This document shows, piece after piece, positions 54,262 to 63,184 of a stretch of DNA of 64,000 nucleotides (positions are counted from its first letter, which is position 1; the number at the start of each line of letters is the position of its first letter). The stretch lies in assembly GCA_016936975.1 (NCBI GenBank), contig JAFGWU010000065.1, positions 1-64,000 on the forward strand, given 5' to 3'. Both the position numbers and the translations under genes were made by a program. The stretch is from Bacteroidales bacterium (GTDB taxonomy: Bacteria > Bacteroidota > Bacteroidia > Bacteroidales > GCA-2748055). The notes below the pieces were generated by a model that was not told the DNA's origin, searched no databases, and was given only the letters and a program-made list of their open reading frames with translations.

Positions 54262-55224
54262 ATGAGCAGGTTTAAAAATTTCCGGGAATTTTATGAAAAA
54301 GAACTGCGATCCGATCTCGAAATAATCGACCAGAAAAGGAAACGGGTCAACAGACGCGTCTTCTGCATACTCTCACTAACAGCGATGGCAGTAACCGCAG
54401 AAATCCTCCTGATCCCCGATACCCTGGATTTGTTGAGGGGAATGATCCCTTTCCTGACAGGTGTTGCAGGAATGATTTTGACGGGCATTTTCAGCAGGAG
54501 TTACCGCAAGGAATACAAGAAGCGCATTATCGCCAGGCTGACGAATTACGTCGATGAGGGGCTCACATACACTCCCGAGGGATCGGTATCCCTGTCAGGA
54601 TTTTTAAAAAGCGGGATCTTTCCCTCTCAATGCGACCGGTTCAGGGGAGAGGACCACTTTACGGGCATGATGGGAAAGACAGCGATCGAGTTTTCCGAGG
54701 TGCATGCGGAGCAGAGGAACCGGTCTGAATCCGGTTCCTCTCAGCAAAATGAGTTTACAACGATTTTCAGGGGGCTGTTCATTGTGGCAGATTTCAACAA
54801 GCACTTCAGAACCCGTACGGCGGTGCTTCCTGATAATGCCGAACGGATCTTTGGTAAATTCGGACAGTCCCTGCAGTCGATTTCGTCGGACAGAGGAAAA
54901 CTCATCCGGCTCGAGGATCCGTTATTTGAAAAGGAGTTTTGTGTCTACGGTGACGACCAGGTAGAAGCGCGTTACATTCTCACTCCGTCCCTGATGCAGC
55001 GAATTATGGCATTCCGGCAAAAATGGAAAACCAGGATCTATCTCTCCTTCCGTGATTCAAACGTTTACATTGCCATACCGCTGAATAAAAATCTTTTCGA
55101 AATGAGGCCGTTCAAAACCGTGGCCAATTATTCCTTTATGGAGAAAAACCTGAGGTTCCTGATTCTCCTGACGGATATTGTGGAAGACCTGAACCTCAAT
55201 ACCCGGATTTGGACAAAAGAATGA
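54262..55224 (+). CDS. DUF3137-domain membrane protein
   Basis: Protein of 320 residues with two adjacent hydrophobic helices (about 33-52 and 60-78), a basic N-terminal region (QKRKRVNRRVFC) and a C-terminal domain of the DUF3137 type, marked by GKTAIEFSEVHAEQ, TIFRGLFIVADFNKHF and DPLFEKEFCVYGDDQVEARYIL. The last region is a mixed alpha/beta domain with Tyr and Ile rich strands (IYLSFRDSNVYIAIPLNK). It lies directly after lemA and is likely cotranslated; the pair probably works together in the membrane. Function unknown. Confidence 0.87.
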   Translation: MSRFKNFREFYEKELRSDLEIIDQKRKRVNRRVFCILSLTAMAVTAEILLIPDTLDLLRGMIPFLTGVAGMILTGIFSRSYRKEYKKRIIARLTNYVDEGLTYTPEGSVSLSGFLKSGIFPSQCDRFRGEDHFTGMMGKTAIEFSEVHAEQRNRSESGSSQQNEFTTIFRGLFIVADFNKHFRTRTAVLPDNAERIFGKFGQSLQSISSDRGKLIRLEDPLFEKEFCVYGDDQVEARYILTPSLMQRIMAFRQKWKTRIYLSFRDSNVYIAIPLNKNLFEMRPFKTVANYSFMEKNLRFLILLTDIVEDLNLNTRIWTKE

Positions 55225-55320
55225 TTCCCTGTTTCCTGCCTGCAGGGTTTCCGTAAAAAGCCAGGAATCCGGAAAACGAGTAAATGCAGGTTGTTTTGAA
55301 TTTTACCATATATTAGCCTG

Positions 55321-56292
55321 ATGAAGATCATTGACGCTCATATGCATATCAGCCTGAACGGAATGGACAAGACCACTCTGATTCAGCATATGGATGCGCA
55401 TAATATCGATAAATGCTGGCTGCTTTCATGGGAAGAGCTTGATCCCGAAATCAATTATCTTTATGTGCACCTTCCCCTTGAAGATATTCTGGATGCCCAT
55501 CAATCCTGTCCAGGCAGGTTCATTCCCTTTTATGCACCAGACCCTGCGGACCCTGCGTTCAGAGAAAAACTAACCGCTTCCATAAAAAAAGGGGTCAGGG
55601 GATGCGGGGAGCTGAAAGTATCCAGAAGATGGGAGGATCCCCTGATTGAAACCTATCTTGAAACGATAAGGAAATTTGAAATCCCCCTGGTGTTTCACAT
55701 GGAAAACCCGAGGGTTCACTATATTCCGGATGGCAGCGGATTTCCGGACCGGGTTTTCGAACGGTTGCTGAATGATAAGTTCAACGGGGTATCCCGGTAC
55801 TATCTTAACAGGATCATCGATTTCACTGGATTATTCAGAAAAAAGGTTCATGCAAATCGTTTTCATTTTCCGGGTTACCTGTTTGATTTTGAGTTCCTGG
55901 AAAAACGCATTCAACAATTCAGCGGAATCTCTTTCATCGGGCACGGGCCGGATTTCTGGAACGCAATCTCCGGTTTGGCCAATCCTAAATTCATCCACCA
56001 GACCGGTAAAATTGAAAAGTTCGGAATTATCGATCGATTGCTGGAGACCTATGATAACCTTTACTGCGACATCTCCGGATTCAGCGGATTCAATGCTCTG
56101 TCGCGGGATAGGGAAGCATCGGTAATATTTCTTGAGAAGCATTATCATAAGGTCCTGTTCGGAACCGACAATACCGGATTGGACCTTCGGGGTCTTCTCG
56201 GATCATTCAGGATTCCATCAATCAAGATGGACAGAGTCCTGCACGGGAACGCAGAAAAACTTATGGCCTCCCCTTCCGCTTCATTCAAATGA
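55321..56292 (+). CDS. Amidohydrolase-family TIM-barrel protein
   Basis: Metal-dependent hydrolase or decarboxylase of the amidohydrolase-2 type. The N-terminal HxH metal motif is in KIIDAHMHISLNG, followed by a late GHGPDFW and a terminal acidic residue in LFGTDNTG. A lysine in GCGELKVSRRWEDP is in the position often near the metal centre. Length of 323 residues is normal. No close partner gene; its substrate cannot be told. An inverted repeat (CTCCGGAAT / ATTCCGGAG) follows the gene. Confidence 0.85.
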   Translation: MKIIDAHMHISLNGMDKTTLIQHMDAHNIDKCWLLSWEELDPEINYLYVHLPLEDILDAHQSCPGRFIPFYAPDPADPAFREKLTASIKKGVRGCGELKVSRRWEDPLIETYLETIRKFEIPLVFHMENPRVHYIPDGSGFPDRVFERLLNDKFNGVSRYYLNRIIDFTGLFRKKVHANRFHFPGYLFDFEFLEKRIQQFSGISFIGHGPDFWNAISGLANPKFIHQTGKIEKFGIIDRLLETYDNLYCDISGFSGFNALSRDREASVIFLEKHYHKVLFGTDNTGLDLRGLLGSFRIPSIKMDRVLHGNAEKLMASPSASFK

Positions 56293-56342
56293 GTTCAATG
56301 GAATTCCTGAAATCCTTTTTCTGTAACTTTTAAAATATCACG

Positions 56343-56384
56343 CTCCGGAATAATATTTTTCCAACGAAAGTCACGATTCCGGAG
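56343..56384 (+). terminator. Inverted repeat after the amidohydrolase gene
   Basis: CTCCGGAAT (56343-56351) and ATTCCGGAG (56376-56384), nine perfect pairs around a 24-base loop, followed by an AT-rich stretch rich in T. Possible weak terminator or end-stabilising hairpin ahead of the dipeptidyl peptidase gene. Confidence 0.45.
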
Positions 56385-56442
56385 ATTACTTATTATTTTC
56401 AGGCATCAAAAAATAACGTTTTATACCGATAAACTGAAACAG

Positions 56443-58653
56443 ATGAAAAAAATAGTGTCCGGAATCCTCATTTGCCTGGTCACGGTGGCAATCCCTGATG
56501 AACTAATCGCACAGAAAAAACCTTACAAAACCCTCGAGGAGGCCATCATGTCGGGCCGTTTATTGAGAGGAGATTACGGACCTTCCAATGTGACATGGAT
56601 TGAAGACGGCCTGAAATATTCATTTACCCGGAGAGACGGACGCATCCAGGAGATATGGACCTTTGATCCGGCAACCGGCTCGGAGGAGATGGTCTTCAGC
56701 ACGGTCCATCACACCTTTCCGGGAACCGAAACACCATTCGAGTACCTGAGCTTTGAGTGGGCCAACAATTACCGGTATATTCTCTTTCAAACGCGGTTCC
56801 GCCCGATCTGGAGGTATTCGGGAAATTCCGATTATTACCTCTATTCTCTGGACGATCAATCCCTCCGGTTAATCTGTGAAGAGTCCTTCACTGCTGAAGT
56901 CTCACCCGATGGGAAAAGAGTCTGCTATGGTAAGGACGGAGAACTTTACGATTACCGGTTTGAGGATGGGAAACAGACCCGACTCACATTCGACGCCGCA
57001 GAGCAACTCTACAACGGACGTTTCGGATGGGCCTATGAAGAAGAGTTCGGACTGGTTCAGGCCTGGAACTGGTCTCCCGACAGCAAATTCATAGCATACT
57101 GGCAATCGGATGAGCGGGAAGTTCCAATCTATAAACTGACTGATTTTTCTGCAAAACATCCCCAATATATGGAGGTGCCCTATCCCAAGGTGGGAGATCC
57201 TGCACCGGAAGTCAGGATCGGGGTCCTGGATGTGGAAACCGGTATAAATCGCTGGCTTGGGGTGGATCTCCAGGGCGGGTACATTCCAAGGATCTACTGG
57301 ACCTCGAAAGAGGGCCTGCTGGCCGTTTTATGGACAAACAGAGCCCAGACCCATATCAAACTCTTCTTCTATGATGTTCAAACCATGTCGGGAAAACTGA
57401 TCATGGAGGAACAGTCTGACTCCTGGATTGATATCTATGATTTCTGGAACCGCAAACTCCATTTCTTTTTGTTCCCCGAAAACAGAGAAGAATTTTTCTT
57501 TCTGTCTGACAGAAACGGATATACACACATCTATCGTTTTGATTATGATGGGAACCTGTTGAACCAGGTCACAGATGGCAAATGGGAGGTCATTGGTTTT
57601 GAAACGATGGATGCCGGGAACGAGATGCTGTATTACGTTTCAAACGAAGGTAATCCGCTTGAGAGAAACCTTTACAGCATCCGTTTCGACGGATCGGATA
57701 AGAGAAGACTGACCCATGCGGAAGGAAATCATTCGGTATCCATGGCACCCGGCGGAATCTACTTCATCGACAGATACTCCAGCATTAACGCACCCTATCA
57801 AGTTGATTTGATGAACAGGGAGGGAACGATCATTAAAAAACTCGTTGATAACAAAGGGGTGCAAGAATACATTCAGAAAAAATCCTATGCACAAACGGAG
57901 CTTTTCCAGTTTACCACTTCCGACGGAACGGTCATTGACGGGAGCCTTATCAAACCAATGAACTTTAATCCAAAGAAAAAATATCCATTAATAATGGATG
58001 TTTATGGCGGTCCGGGTTCACAGGAGGTTACAAACAGTTTTGGAACCAGCAGCTGGCATCAGTACCTGGCACAAGAGGGTTATGTAATTGCCAACATCAA
58101 CAACAGGGGAAATGGCGGTTACGGGAAAACTTTCGAGAGAATCGTTTACAAGCAGGTAGGTAAATGGGAAACAAAGGATTTTGCGGAAGCAGCTGAATAC
58201 CTCTCCTCAAAATCCTGGATTGATGCTGAACGGACAGGGATTATGGGACACAGTTACGGGGGATTCAGCGCAGGATACTCGCTGGTGATGCACCCGGATG
58301 TCTTTGAGGCCGGAATTGCAACGGCAGCGGTAAACAACCAGGTACTGTATGATTGTATTTATGCCGAACGACACATGGGGCTCATAGAAGACAATCCTGA
58401 GGGATATGTTCAGAGCTCTATATCGGCCCATGCAGGAAATCTGAAAGGCGACCTGATGGTCGTGCACAGCCTGATGGATGATAACGTTCATCCCCAAAAT
58501 ACCTTCCAGATGATAAGGGCATTCCTGGATAACGGTATCAGCGTGGATCTCAAGATTTATCCTCCCGGTAACCACGGCGTGGCATACGATATGAGATCAC
58601 GAATCCGACTGTACAAAGACTACTTTGAGTTCCTCGAAGAAAATCTGAAATAG
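56443..58653 (+). CDS. Dipeptidyl peptidase IV (S9B family)
   Basis: Serine exopeptidase that removes X-Pro or X-Ala dipeptides. Signal peptide (about 1-23), eight-bladed beta-propeller (about 40-480) with the substrate-amine-binding double Glu in GWAYEEEFG, and a C-terminal alpha/beta-hydrolase domain. The triad is Ser604 in GHSYGGFSA, Asp679 in LMDDNVHPQN and His711 in PGNHGV; the spacing (75 and 32 residues) closely follows the human enzyme. Oxyanion-hole region VYGGPGSQ is present. Length of 736 residues is typical. Periplasmic or surface-associated; monocistronic. Confidence 0.96.
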   Translation: MKKIVSGILICLVTVAIPDELIAQKKPYKTLEEAIMSGRLLRGDYGPSNVTWIEDGLKYSFTRRDGRIQEIWTFDPATGSEEMVFSTVHHTFPGTETPFEYLSFEWANNYRYILFQTRFRPIWRYSGNSDYYLYSLDDQSLRLICEESFTAEVSPDGKRVCYGKDGELYDYRFEDGKQTRLTFDAAEQLYNGRFGWAYEEEFGLVQAWNWSPDSKFIAYWQSDEREVPIYKLTDFSAKHPQYMEVPYPKVGDPAPEVRIGVLDVETGINRWLGVDLQGGYIPRIYWTSKEGLLAVLWTNRAQTHIKLFFYDVQTMSGKLIMEEQSDSWIDIYDFWNRKLHFFLFPENREEFFFLSDRNGYTHIYRFDYDGNLLNQVTDGKWEVIGFETMDAGNEMLYYVSNEGNPLERNLYSIRFDGSDKRRLTHAEGNHSVSMAPGGIYFIDRYSSINAPYQVDLMNREGTIIKKLVDNKGVQEYIQKKSYAQTELFQFTTSDGTVIDGSLIKPMNFNPKKKYPLIMDVYGGPGSQEVTNSFGTSSWHQYLAQEGYVIANINNRGNGGYGKTFERIVYKQVGKWETKDFAEAAEYLSSKSWIDAERTGIMGHSYGGFSAGYSLVMHPDVFEAGIATAAVNNQVLYDCIYAERHMGLIEDNPEGYVQSSISAHAGNLKGDLMVVHSLMDDNVHPQNTFQMIRAFLDNGISVDLKIYPPGNHGVAYDMRSRIRLYKDYFEFLEENLK

Positions 58654-58716
58654 GAATTCGCCGGACTCACGCCTCCTGAGAGATCCGGGAAATCTGAAAT
58701 GATCCGGGAAGGCCTG

Positions 58717-59559
58717 TCATGCCTTCTCTTCCCCGGAATGATCCGGTCCGGTTACCGGTGGTTCCTCCGTAGATATTTTTTTAACGGTAGGTTTGGCTGT
58801 TTTTTTGCCTGTGGCGGGCTTAACCGGTGCACTCCCTTTTTCGGAAGCAGACGCTTTCTGCACCGCCTTATTCTCTTTCTTTCTTGCAGAAAGGTATTCA
58901 TTGTAGAATGGACTGTCTCCATTTTTAAAAAGCGCCATCATTTTATCCAGCTTATTGCCCAGGATCCTTTCATTTTTCAGAATAAGGGAGTTTGCCTTTC
59001 TCTTATTGGCTTCTCTTCTGATTAGGTATTTTTTTATCTTCTTAACATCCTCTCCGAGACTATCTAGTGCGGTTTCCAAAGCCTGAAGATGATTTTTCGT
59101 AAGCCCGTATTCCGACAGCGTTTTAACATGAGTCTGTTCCTTTTCGGAACGTTGAGCAGATTCATCCGTGCCTTTTGCCAATTTTCCGATACGCTTAAGC
59201 AGGCCGGCGGCCATCTTCTGCAGGGCTTTGCTTTTCTTTTTTTCGAGATCGGAATAGCTAATGTTCGTCAGATTGTAAAGTTTCCTTTTGCCACGGTCTG
59301 ATGCAAAAACACTTATAACACTGGCAACGGGAAAAAGCCTTTCAATCAATTCAACCCTCGACTTCTCTTCCTCTGAATACAGGTTCGCAGAATCAATCTT
59401 CAGTTCCTTTTCGCAGTCGGCTAACTTTTTAAAATTCATTACAAGATCATCGTAATTACTCTTCAATTCGATAATATTCTGCCAGGAGGGTAAATGTTTT
59501 TCCATGACCTTAATTACGGACCTCTGCATGGCAAGACTTCTTTCAATTTTCGTGTTCAT
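58717..59559 (-). CDS. Coiled-coil protein with lysine-rich tail, coupled to CHAD protein
   Basis: Not recognised as a named family. The protein is almost wholly helical (about residues 1-225, with heptad-like Leu/Ile spacing such as LKNHLQALETALDSLGEDVKKIKKYL in short), then a low-complexity basic tail rich in Lys, Ala, Pro, Ser and Glu (KPATGKKTAKPTVKK). No signal peptide or membrane segment. The start overlaps the stop of the CHAD gene by one base (TAATG), so the two are translationally coupled. Since CHAD domains bind polyphosphate, a role at polyphosphate granules is an inference from position and charge. Confidence 0.78.
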   Translation of the reverse strand: MNTKIERSLAMQRSVIKVMEKHLPSWQNIIELKSNYDDLVMNFKKLADCEKELKIDSANLYSEEEKSRVELIERLFPVASVISVFASDRGKRKLYNLTNISYSDLEKKKSKALQKMAAGLLKRIGKLAKGTDESAQRSEKEQTHVKTLSEYGLTKNHLQALETALDSLGEDVKKIKKYLIRREANKRKANSLILKNERILGNKLDKMMALFKNGDSPFYNEYLSARKKENKAVQKASASEKGSAPVKPATGKKTAKPTVKKISTEEPPVTGPDHSGEEKA

Positions 59560-60518
59560 TATTTGTTATGATTTAGTGTTGTATTCCAGTAAGATTCCAT
59601 TCTGTCCATGAACATAGCGGGTTTCTCCGCGTAAACCAGGTCCGCCAGCTTCATGGCTCTGTCATAGATAATAGCCTGCTCAAAATGGACAAGCTGCAAT
59701 ATATTTTCCTTCTTCTGCCCGATCAATCCCTTTATCCTGTGACGCTTCAAATACTGTTCAAGCTGGTACAGGTCCCTGTGGTCGCCCAGGTGGTCCGACA
59801 GATCTTTGATGGACTTCGCATAGCCCTTCAGGGTGGGACTATACATTTTTTCCAGCAGTTCAATCTGGTGGTAAAGGTATTTGGTGCGCTTCCTGAAGTT
59901 ATGGAACTGTACCGGGGTAAAATTCCTTGTAACCGTCTTTTTGAGTTTTCTCCCCTGCCGGTAAATCCTTCCAATGCCTTTTCTGATTCCTGAAAAGTCA
60001 TGACTCCTGTAGGTGAAATACCCGATTCTTTTCCTGGCCTCATCCAGTTCGTTCAGCACGGTTAAAAAGGGGTCCCTGCCCTCCATCAGTTCTTCAAGAT
60101 ACCGGTCACGGAGCCTTTCAAAATGTTGCAGAAGAGCTGCTGATAATGCTCTGTCGAGATCCGCAGGATATCGTTTCACAAGTATTTTAAATGAGTACAA
60201 CAACACCTCATAATCCCTTGCCCGAGAAAATAACCGGGCCAAATCCCTGTAAAAGATGTTCTCCCTGTAATAGGTACTATAACCAACCGCATCCCGGATT
60301 AATCTTAGAACGGCCCTGACCCATTTAAAGCCCTTTCTTATTTCATGAATGGATGTATGAATCTCATCATGATTGACACAATGCCCGGATATTTCATCCA
60401 GCTGTCCGTTCAATATGCGGAAGAAATTTTCAGGCAGGGCCTGATCAATTTGAATCGTATCGTGCTTCACCTTAACAGTTTTACTTGGAAGTATACTCAC
60501 AGGCTGAAAACAAATCAT
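59559..60518 (-). CDS. CHAD-domain protein
   Basis: Helical CHAD (conserved histidine alpha-helical) domain spanning about residues 25-300. Basic residues line the helices: EIRKGFKWVRAVLRLIRDAVG, FRKRTKYLYHQIELLEKMY, LSDHLGDHRDLYQLEQYLKR. CHAD domains bind inorganic polyphosphate; this one has no fused CYTH (triphosphatase) domain and none is visible nearby. Length of 319 residues agrees with a stand-alone CHAD. It is first of a two-gene unit with the lysine-rich coiled-coil protein. Cytoplasmic. Confidence 0.9.
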   Translation of the reverse strand: MICFQPVSILPSKTVKVKHDTIQIDQALPENFFRILNGQLDEISGHCVNHDEIHTSIHEIRKGFKWVRAVLRLIRDAVGYSTYYRENIFYRDLARLFSRARDYEVLLYSFKILVKRYPADLDRALSAALLQHFERLRDRYLEELMEGRDPFLTVLNELDEARKRIGYFTYRSHDFSGIRKGIGRIYRQGRKLKKTVTRNFTPVQFHNFRKRTKYLYHQIELLEKMYSPTLKGYAKSIKDLSDHLGDHRDLYQLEQYLKRHRIKGLIGQKKENILQLVHFEQAIIYDRAMKLADLVYAEKPAMFMDRMESYWNTTLNHNK

Positions 60519-60640
60519 GGAGACAAGTTAAGAAAAAATCGCGGGTATAATCACCGGACCCGAACAATCTGCATCCGGTTGAATCGGATCTCAGATCTCA
60601 GTTTCTCGACAAAGGGCACTCAATGAACGGAGGATATTTA

Positions 60641-60648
60641 TATCTTTG
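60641..60648 (+). promoter_or_regulatory. -7 element of the DUF6452 gene
   Basis: TATCTTTG matches TAnnTTTG, 25 bp before the start codon. No TTG at the usual 19-bp distance. Confidence 0.5.
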
Positions 60649-60673
60649 ATATCGTCTGAACAGGAGAACAGAA

Positions 60674-61144
60674 ATGAGGAGCTTCACTGCCTTTCTGATA
60701 ACAATTATTGCATTGGTTGCCTGCACAACCCAGGATGTTTGTGACTCCGACCTGAAAGCATCCGCGGTTGCCTCCTTATATACCACCAGGAACGGGGTCC
60801 CAACCGATACCATCATATCCGGATTCTCACTTTATGGAATAAGGGAGAACCTTCCAGACAGCCTGTTATATGACTCTGCAAATGTTTCAAAACTCCAGTT
60901 GCCCCTTGATCCCAATCATAACAAATCTTCCTTTGTGATCAGCATCCGGGAACAATCTGACACGATCCATATACACCATGAGTCAACCCTGTACCTAGTT
61001 TCCTATACCTGCGGTTTTGCGCATAATTATAATATTCAGTCCATCGATCATACCGGGCATATCATTCAACTAATTGAGCCAGTCAATGAATTTGTTCTTG
61101 CTGAAGAGACTAACGAGAAGGAGCATTTCAGGATTTATTTTTAG
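60674..61144 (+). CDS. DUF6452-like lipoprotein
   Basis: Small lipoprotein of 156 residues: signal with lipobox (IIALVAC), then an all-beta domain. Segments seen are TTQDVCDSDLKASAVASLY, RNGVPTDTIISGFSLYGI, LQLPLDPNHNKSSFVISI and the end LVSYTCGFAHNYNIQSIDHTGH in short. The pattern fits DUF6452, common in this phylum and often followed by a DUF6048 gene, as here. Function unknown. The next gene overlaps its last codons by nearly 60 bases. Confidence 0.78.
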   Translation: MRSFTAFLITIIALVACTTQDVCDSDLKASAVASLYTTRNGVPTDTIISGFSLYGIRENLPDSLLYDSANVSKLQLPLDPNHNKSSFVISIREQSDTIHIHHESTLYLVSYTCGFAHNYNIQSIDHTGHIIQLIEPVNEFVLAEETNEKEHFRIYF

Positions 61145-61772
61145 CCTGATCCTGCTTTCATCTTTCAAGGCAACAGCCCAGGATACCCTAAGGACATTCG
61201 GCCCCAGGCTCGGGATCGATATGGCCCGATTCGCCTACCTGTTTGCTGACCCCCGGCAGAAAGGCACGGCCCTTTCACTGGATTTTGAAGTGTACAAAAA
61301 TATCTATCCGGCCCTGGAGCTAGGCTTCAACTCCACTGCATTCGAACGGGAAACCTTCAGTTATGCTTCCCGCGGCTTCTTTGGCAGAATCGGCCTTGAC
61401 TACAATTTACTGCCGGTTAAAGATCGATCCGTCCACCATATTATTTATGCGGGGACACGATACGGAACAGGCTTATTCAGTCACAGGGCGGAGCATATTA
61501 TCACGCCGGACAACTATTGGGGAGATTATGTCAGGGATGAGTACCGCAACAATCTCACAGGACACTGGCTTGAGCTGAACGCAGGCATCAGGACTGAAGT
61601 GGCAGATAACTTTTTTATGGGGTGGACGGTTCGATATATGTTTCTGATTAGTGCAGGAAAGGATGAAATCATGACACCTTATTTGGTTCCAGGTTATGGC
61701 AGGGCAGATTTCAATCGCTCTGCGGGAATCAGTTACTGGATCATGTACCGGATACCCCTGATCAAAAAGTAA
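61086..61772 (+). CDS. DUF6048-like outer-membrane beta-barrel protein
   Basis: Protein of about 228 residues with a signal peptide after a basic start (LKRLTRRSISGFIFSLILLSS, cut in TAQ), followed by amphipathic beta strands: GPRLGIDMARFAYLF, LSLDFEVYKNIYPALELG, FFGRIGLDYNLLP, HHIIYAGTRYGTGLF, GHWLELNAGIRTEV, MGWTVRYMFLIS. The alternation and terminal aromatic (WIMYRIPLIKK) fit a small outer-membrane barrel of the DUF6048 type. The ATG at 61086 is preferred over the TTG at 61074; either overlaps the DUF6452 gene by about 60 bases, a sign of tight coupling. Confidence 0.8.
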   Translation: MNLFLLKRLTRRSISGFIFSLILLSSFKATAQDTLRTFGPRLGIDMARFAYLFADPRQKGTALSLDFEVYKNIYPALELGFNSTAFERETFSYASRGFFGRIGLDYNLLPVKDRSVHHIIYAGTRYGTGLFSHRAEHIITPDNYWGDYVRDEYRNNLTGHWLELNAGIRTEVADNFFMGWTVRYMFLISAGKDEIMTPYLVPGYGRADFNRSAGISYWIMYRIPLIKK

Positions 61773-61801
61773 TGCATACACTCATTTAACTTCATCAAGA
61801 G

Positions 61802-63094
61802 ATGACATTAAAACCGGTTGAGAAGTTTCTGAAGGTGGAAATATCAGGAAGTAACCTCCTTTTTATTATGACGATTGTGGCACTGTTATGGGCCAACTCT
61901 CCTTTCTCAGAAAGCTACCATTCATTCTGGCAGCATATAATTACCGTTGGGGTTGGCAATATCGTATTGTCCAAATCGATTTTGCTCTGGATCAATGACG
62001 GGCTGATGGCTATATTTTTCTTTGTCATTGGACTCGAAATAAAACGGGAGATCATAGTCGGGGAACTCAGTTCTGTAAAAAAAGCCTCACTGCCTCTTTT
62101 TGCAGCATTGGGCGGCATGGTCGGCCCGGTCATTATCTTCCTGCTTATCAACAATAATCCTGAAACAATCAGGGGATGGGGCATCCCAATGGCCACAGAT
62201 ATTGCTTTTGCGCTGGGTATTCTTCAGTTGCTCGGGAAAAGGGCCCCCCTCTCCCTTAAAATATTTCTTACGGCTTTTGCCATTATAGATGATATCGGCG
62301 GTGTACTGGTCATTGCCCTCTTCTACAGCATGGAAATTAAAATACAGCTGATTTTCTATGCCCTGGCAATCTGGCTGGTATTGCTGATCCTCGGCATATT
62401 CAAATTCTATTCGAAGTACATATTTCTGATCGGGGGATTGGTTATATGGGTTCTTATGCTGAAGTCGGGACTGCATCCCACACTCGCCGGCATATTGCTG
62501 GCTTTTGCCATACCGGTTCAAAAGAAAAAAATGGTCAGGGAATTGATGAATGATATCCGTGGTAATATGGATATATTATCCAGGAAGGAAGCGATCAATG
62601 AAAAAGGATTCCTGACCAAGGAACAGCTCGATGCGGCCAATGAGCTTGACGATGCAGCAACAGCCATCAAATCTCCCCTTCAGCACCTTGAAACGAAACT
62701 GCACGGATGGGTATCACTCATCATCATTCCACTCTTTGCCCTGGCAAATGCAGGCATAACCTTAAATAAAACGATGTTCTCCAACATAAACCTCTCCCTG
62801 GCTATTGCGCTCGGATTGATACTGGGAAAAGTCATCGGCATTTCCCTTATATCCCTCTTCAGTATTAAACTGAAAATAGCCGCACTGCCTGAAAAGACCA
62901 CATTCAAGCATCTCTTTGGCGTCTCATTCCTGGGAGGGGTCGGTTTCACCATGTCGTTATTCATCTGCAACCTGGCATTTATCGATCCGGCCTTGATCTA
63001 TTCCGCAAAACTGGGGATACTTGCAGGCTCACTGGTTTCCGGATTACTCGGATTCACCATTATCAGGAGTATGTGTAAAATCTGTCCCCAGTGA
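61802..63094 (+). CDS. nhaA: Sodium/proton antiporter NhaA
   Basis: Inner-membrane antiporter exporting sodium in exchange for protons. About 12 helices in 430 residues. The paired aspartates of the ion-binding site are at 163 and 164 in FAIIDDIGGVLVIA, the same numbers as in the Escherichia coli protein. Other family blocks: NDGLMAIFFFVIGLEIKREI, PMATDIAFALGILQLLGKR, LHPTLAGILLAFAIP, and the late LLGVSFLGGVGFTMSLFI-like segment (VSFLGGVGFTMSLF). It lies 29 bp after the DUF6048-like gene. Confidence 0.96.
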   Translation: MTLKPVEKFLKVEISGSNLLFIMTIVALLWANSPFSESYHSFWQHIITVGVGNIVLSKSILLWINDGLMAIFFFVIGLEIKREIIVGELSSVKKASLPLFAALGGMVGPVIIFLLINNNPETIRGWGIPMATDIAFALGILQLLGKRAPLSLKIFLTAFAIIDDIGGVLVIALFYSMEIKIQLIFYALAIWLVLLILGIFKFYSKYIFLIGGLVIWVLMLKSGLHPTLAGILLAFAIPVQKKKMVRELMNDIRGNMDILSRKEAINEKGFLTKEQLDAANELDDAATAIKSPLQHLETKLHGWVSLIIIPLFALANAGITLNKTMFSNINLSLAIALGLILGKVIGISLISLFSIKLKIAALPEKTTFKHLFGVSFLGGVGFTMSLFICNLAFIDPALIYSAKLGILAGSLVSGLLGFTIIRSMCKICPQ

Positions 63095-63184
63095 AAGGTG
63101 TTCAACAAAAGGATGGCGGACCGCTCAGATGCTCATGTATTCCTGGCAACTCTATGCAAATCACTCACTATAATACTGCTAACT

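Noticed and set aside
58708-58726. Hairpin GAAGGC / GCCTTC as a terminator
   Set aside because: Only six base pairs, lies partly in the coding end of the coiled-coil gene, and has no T-run.
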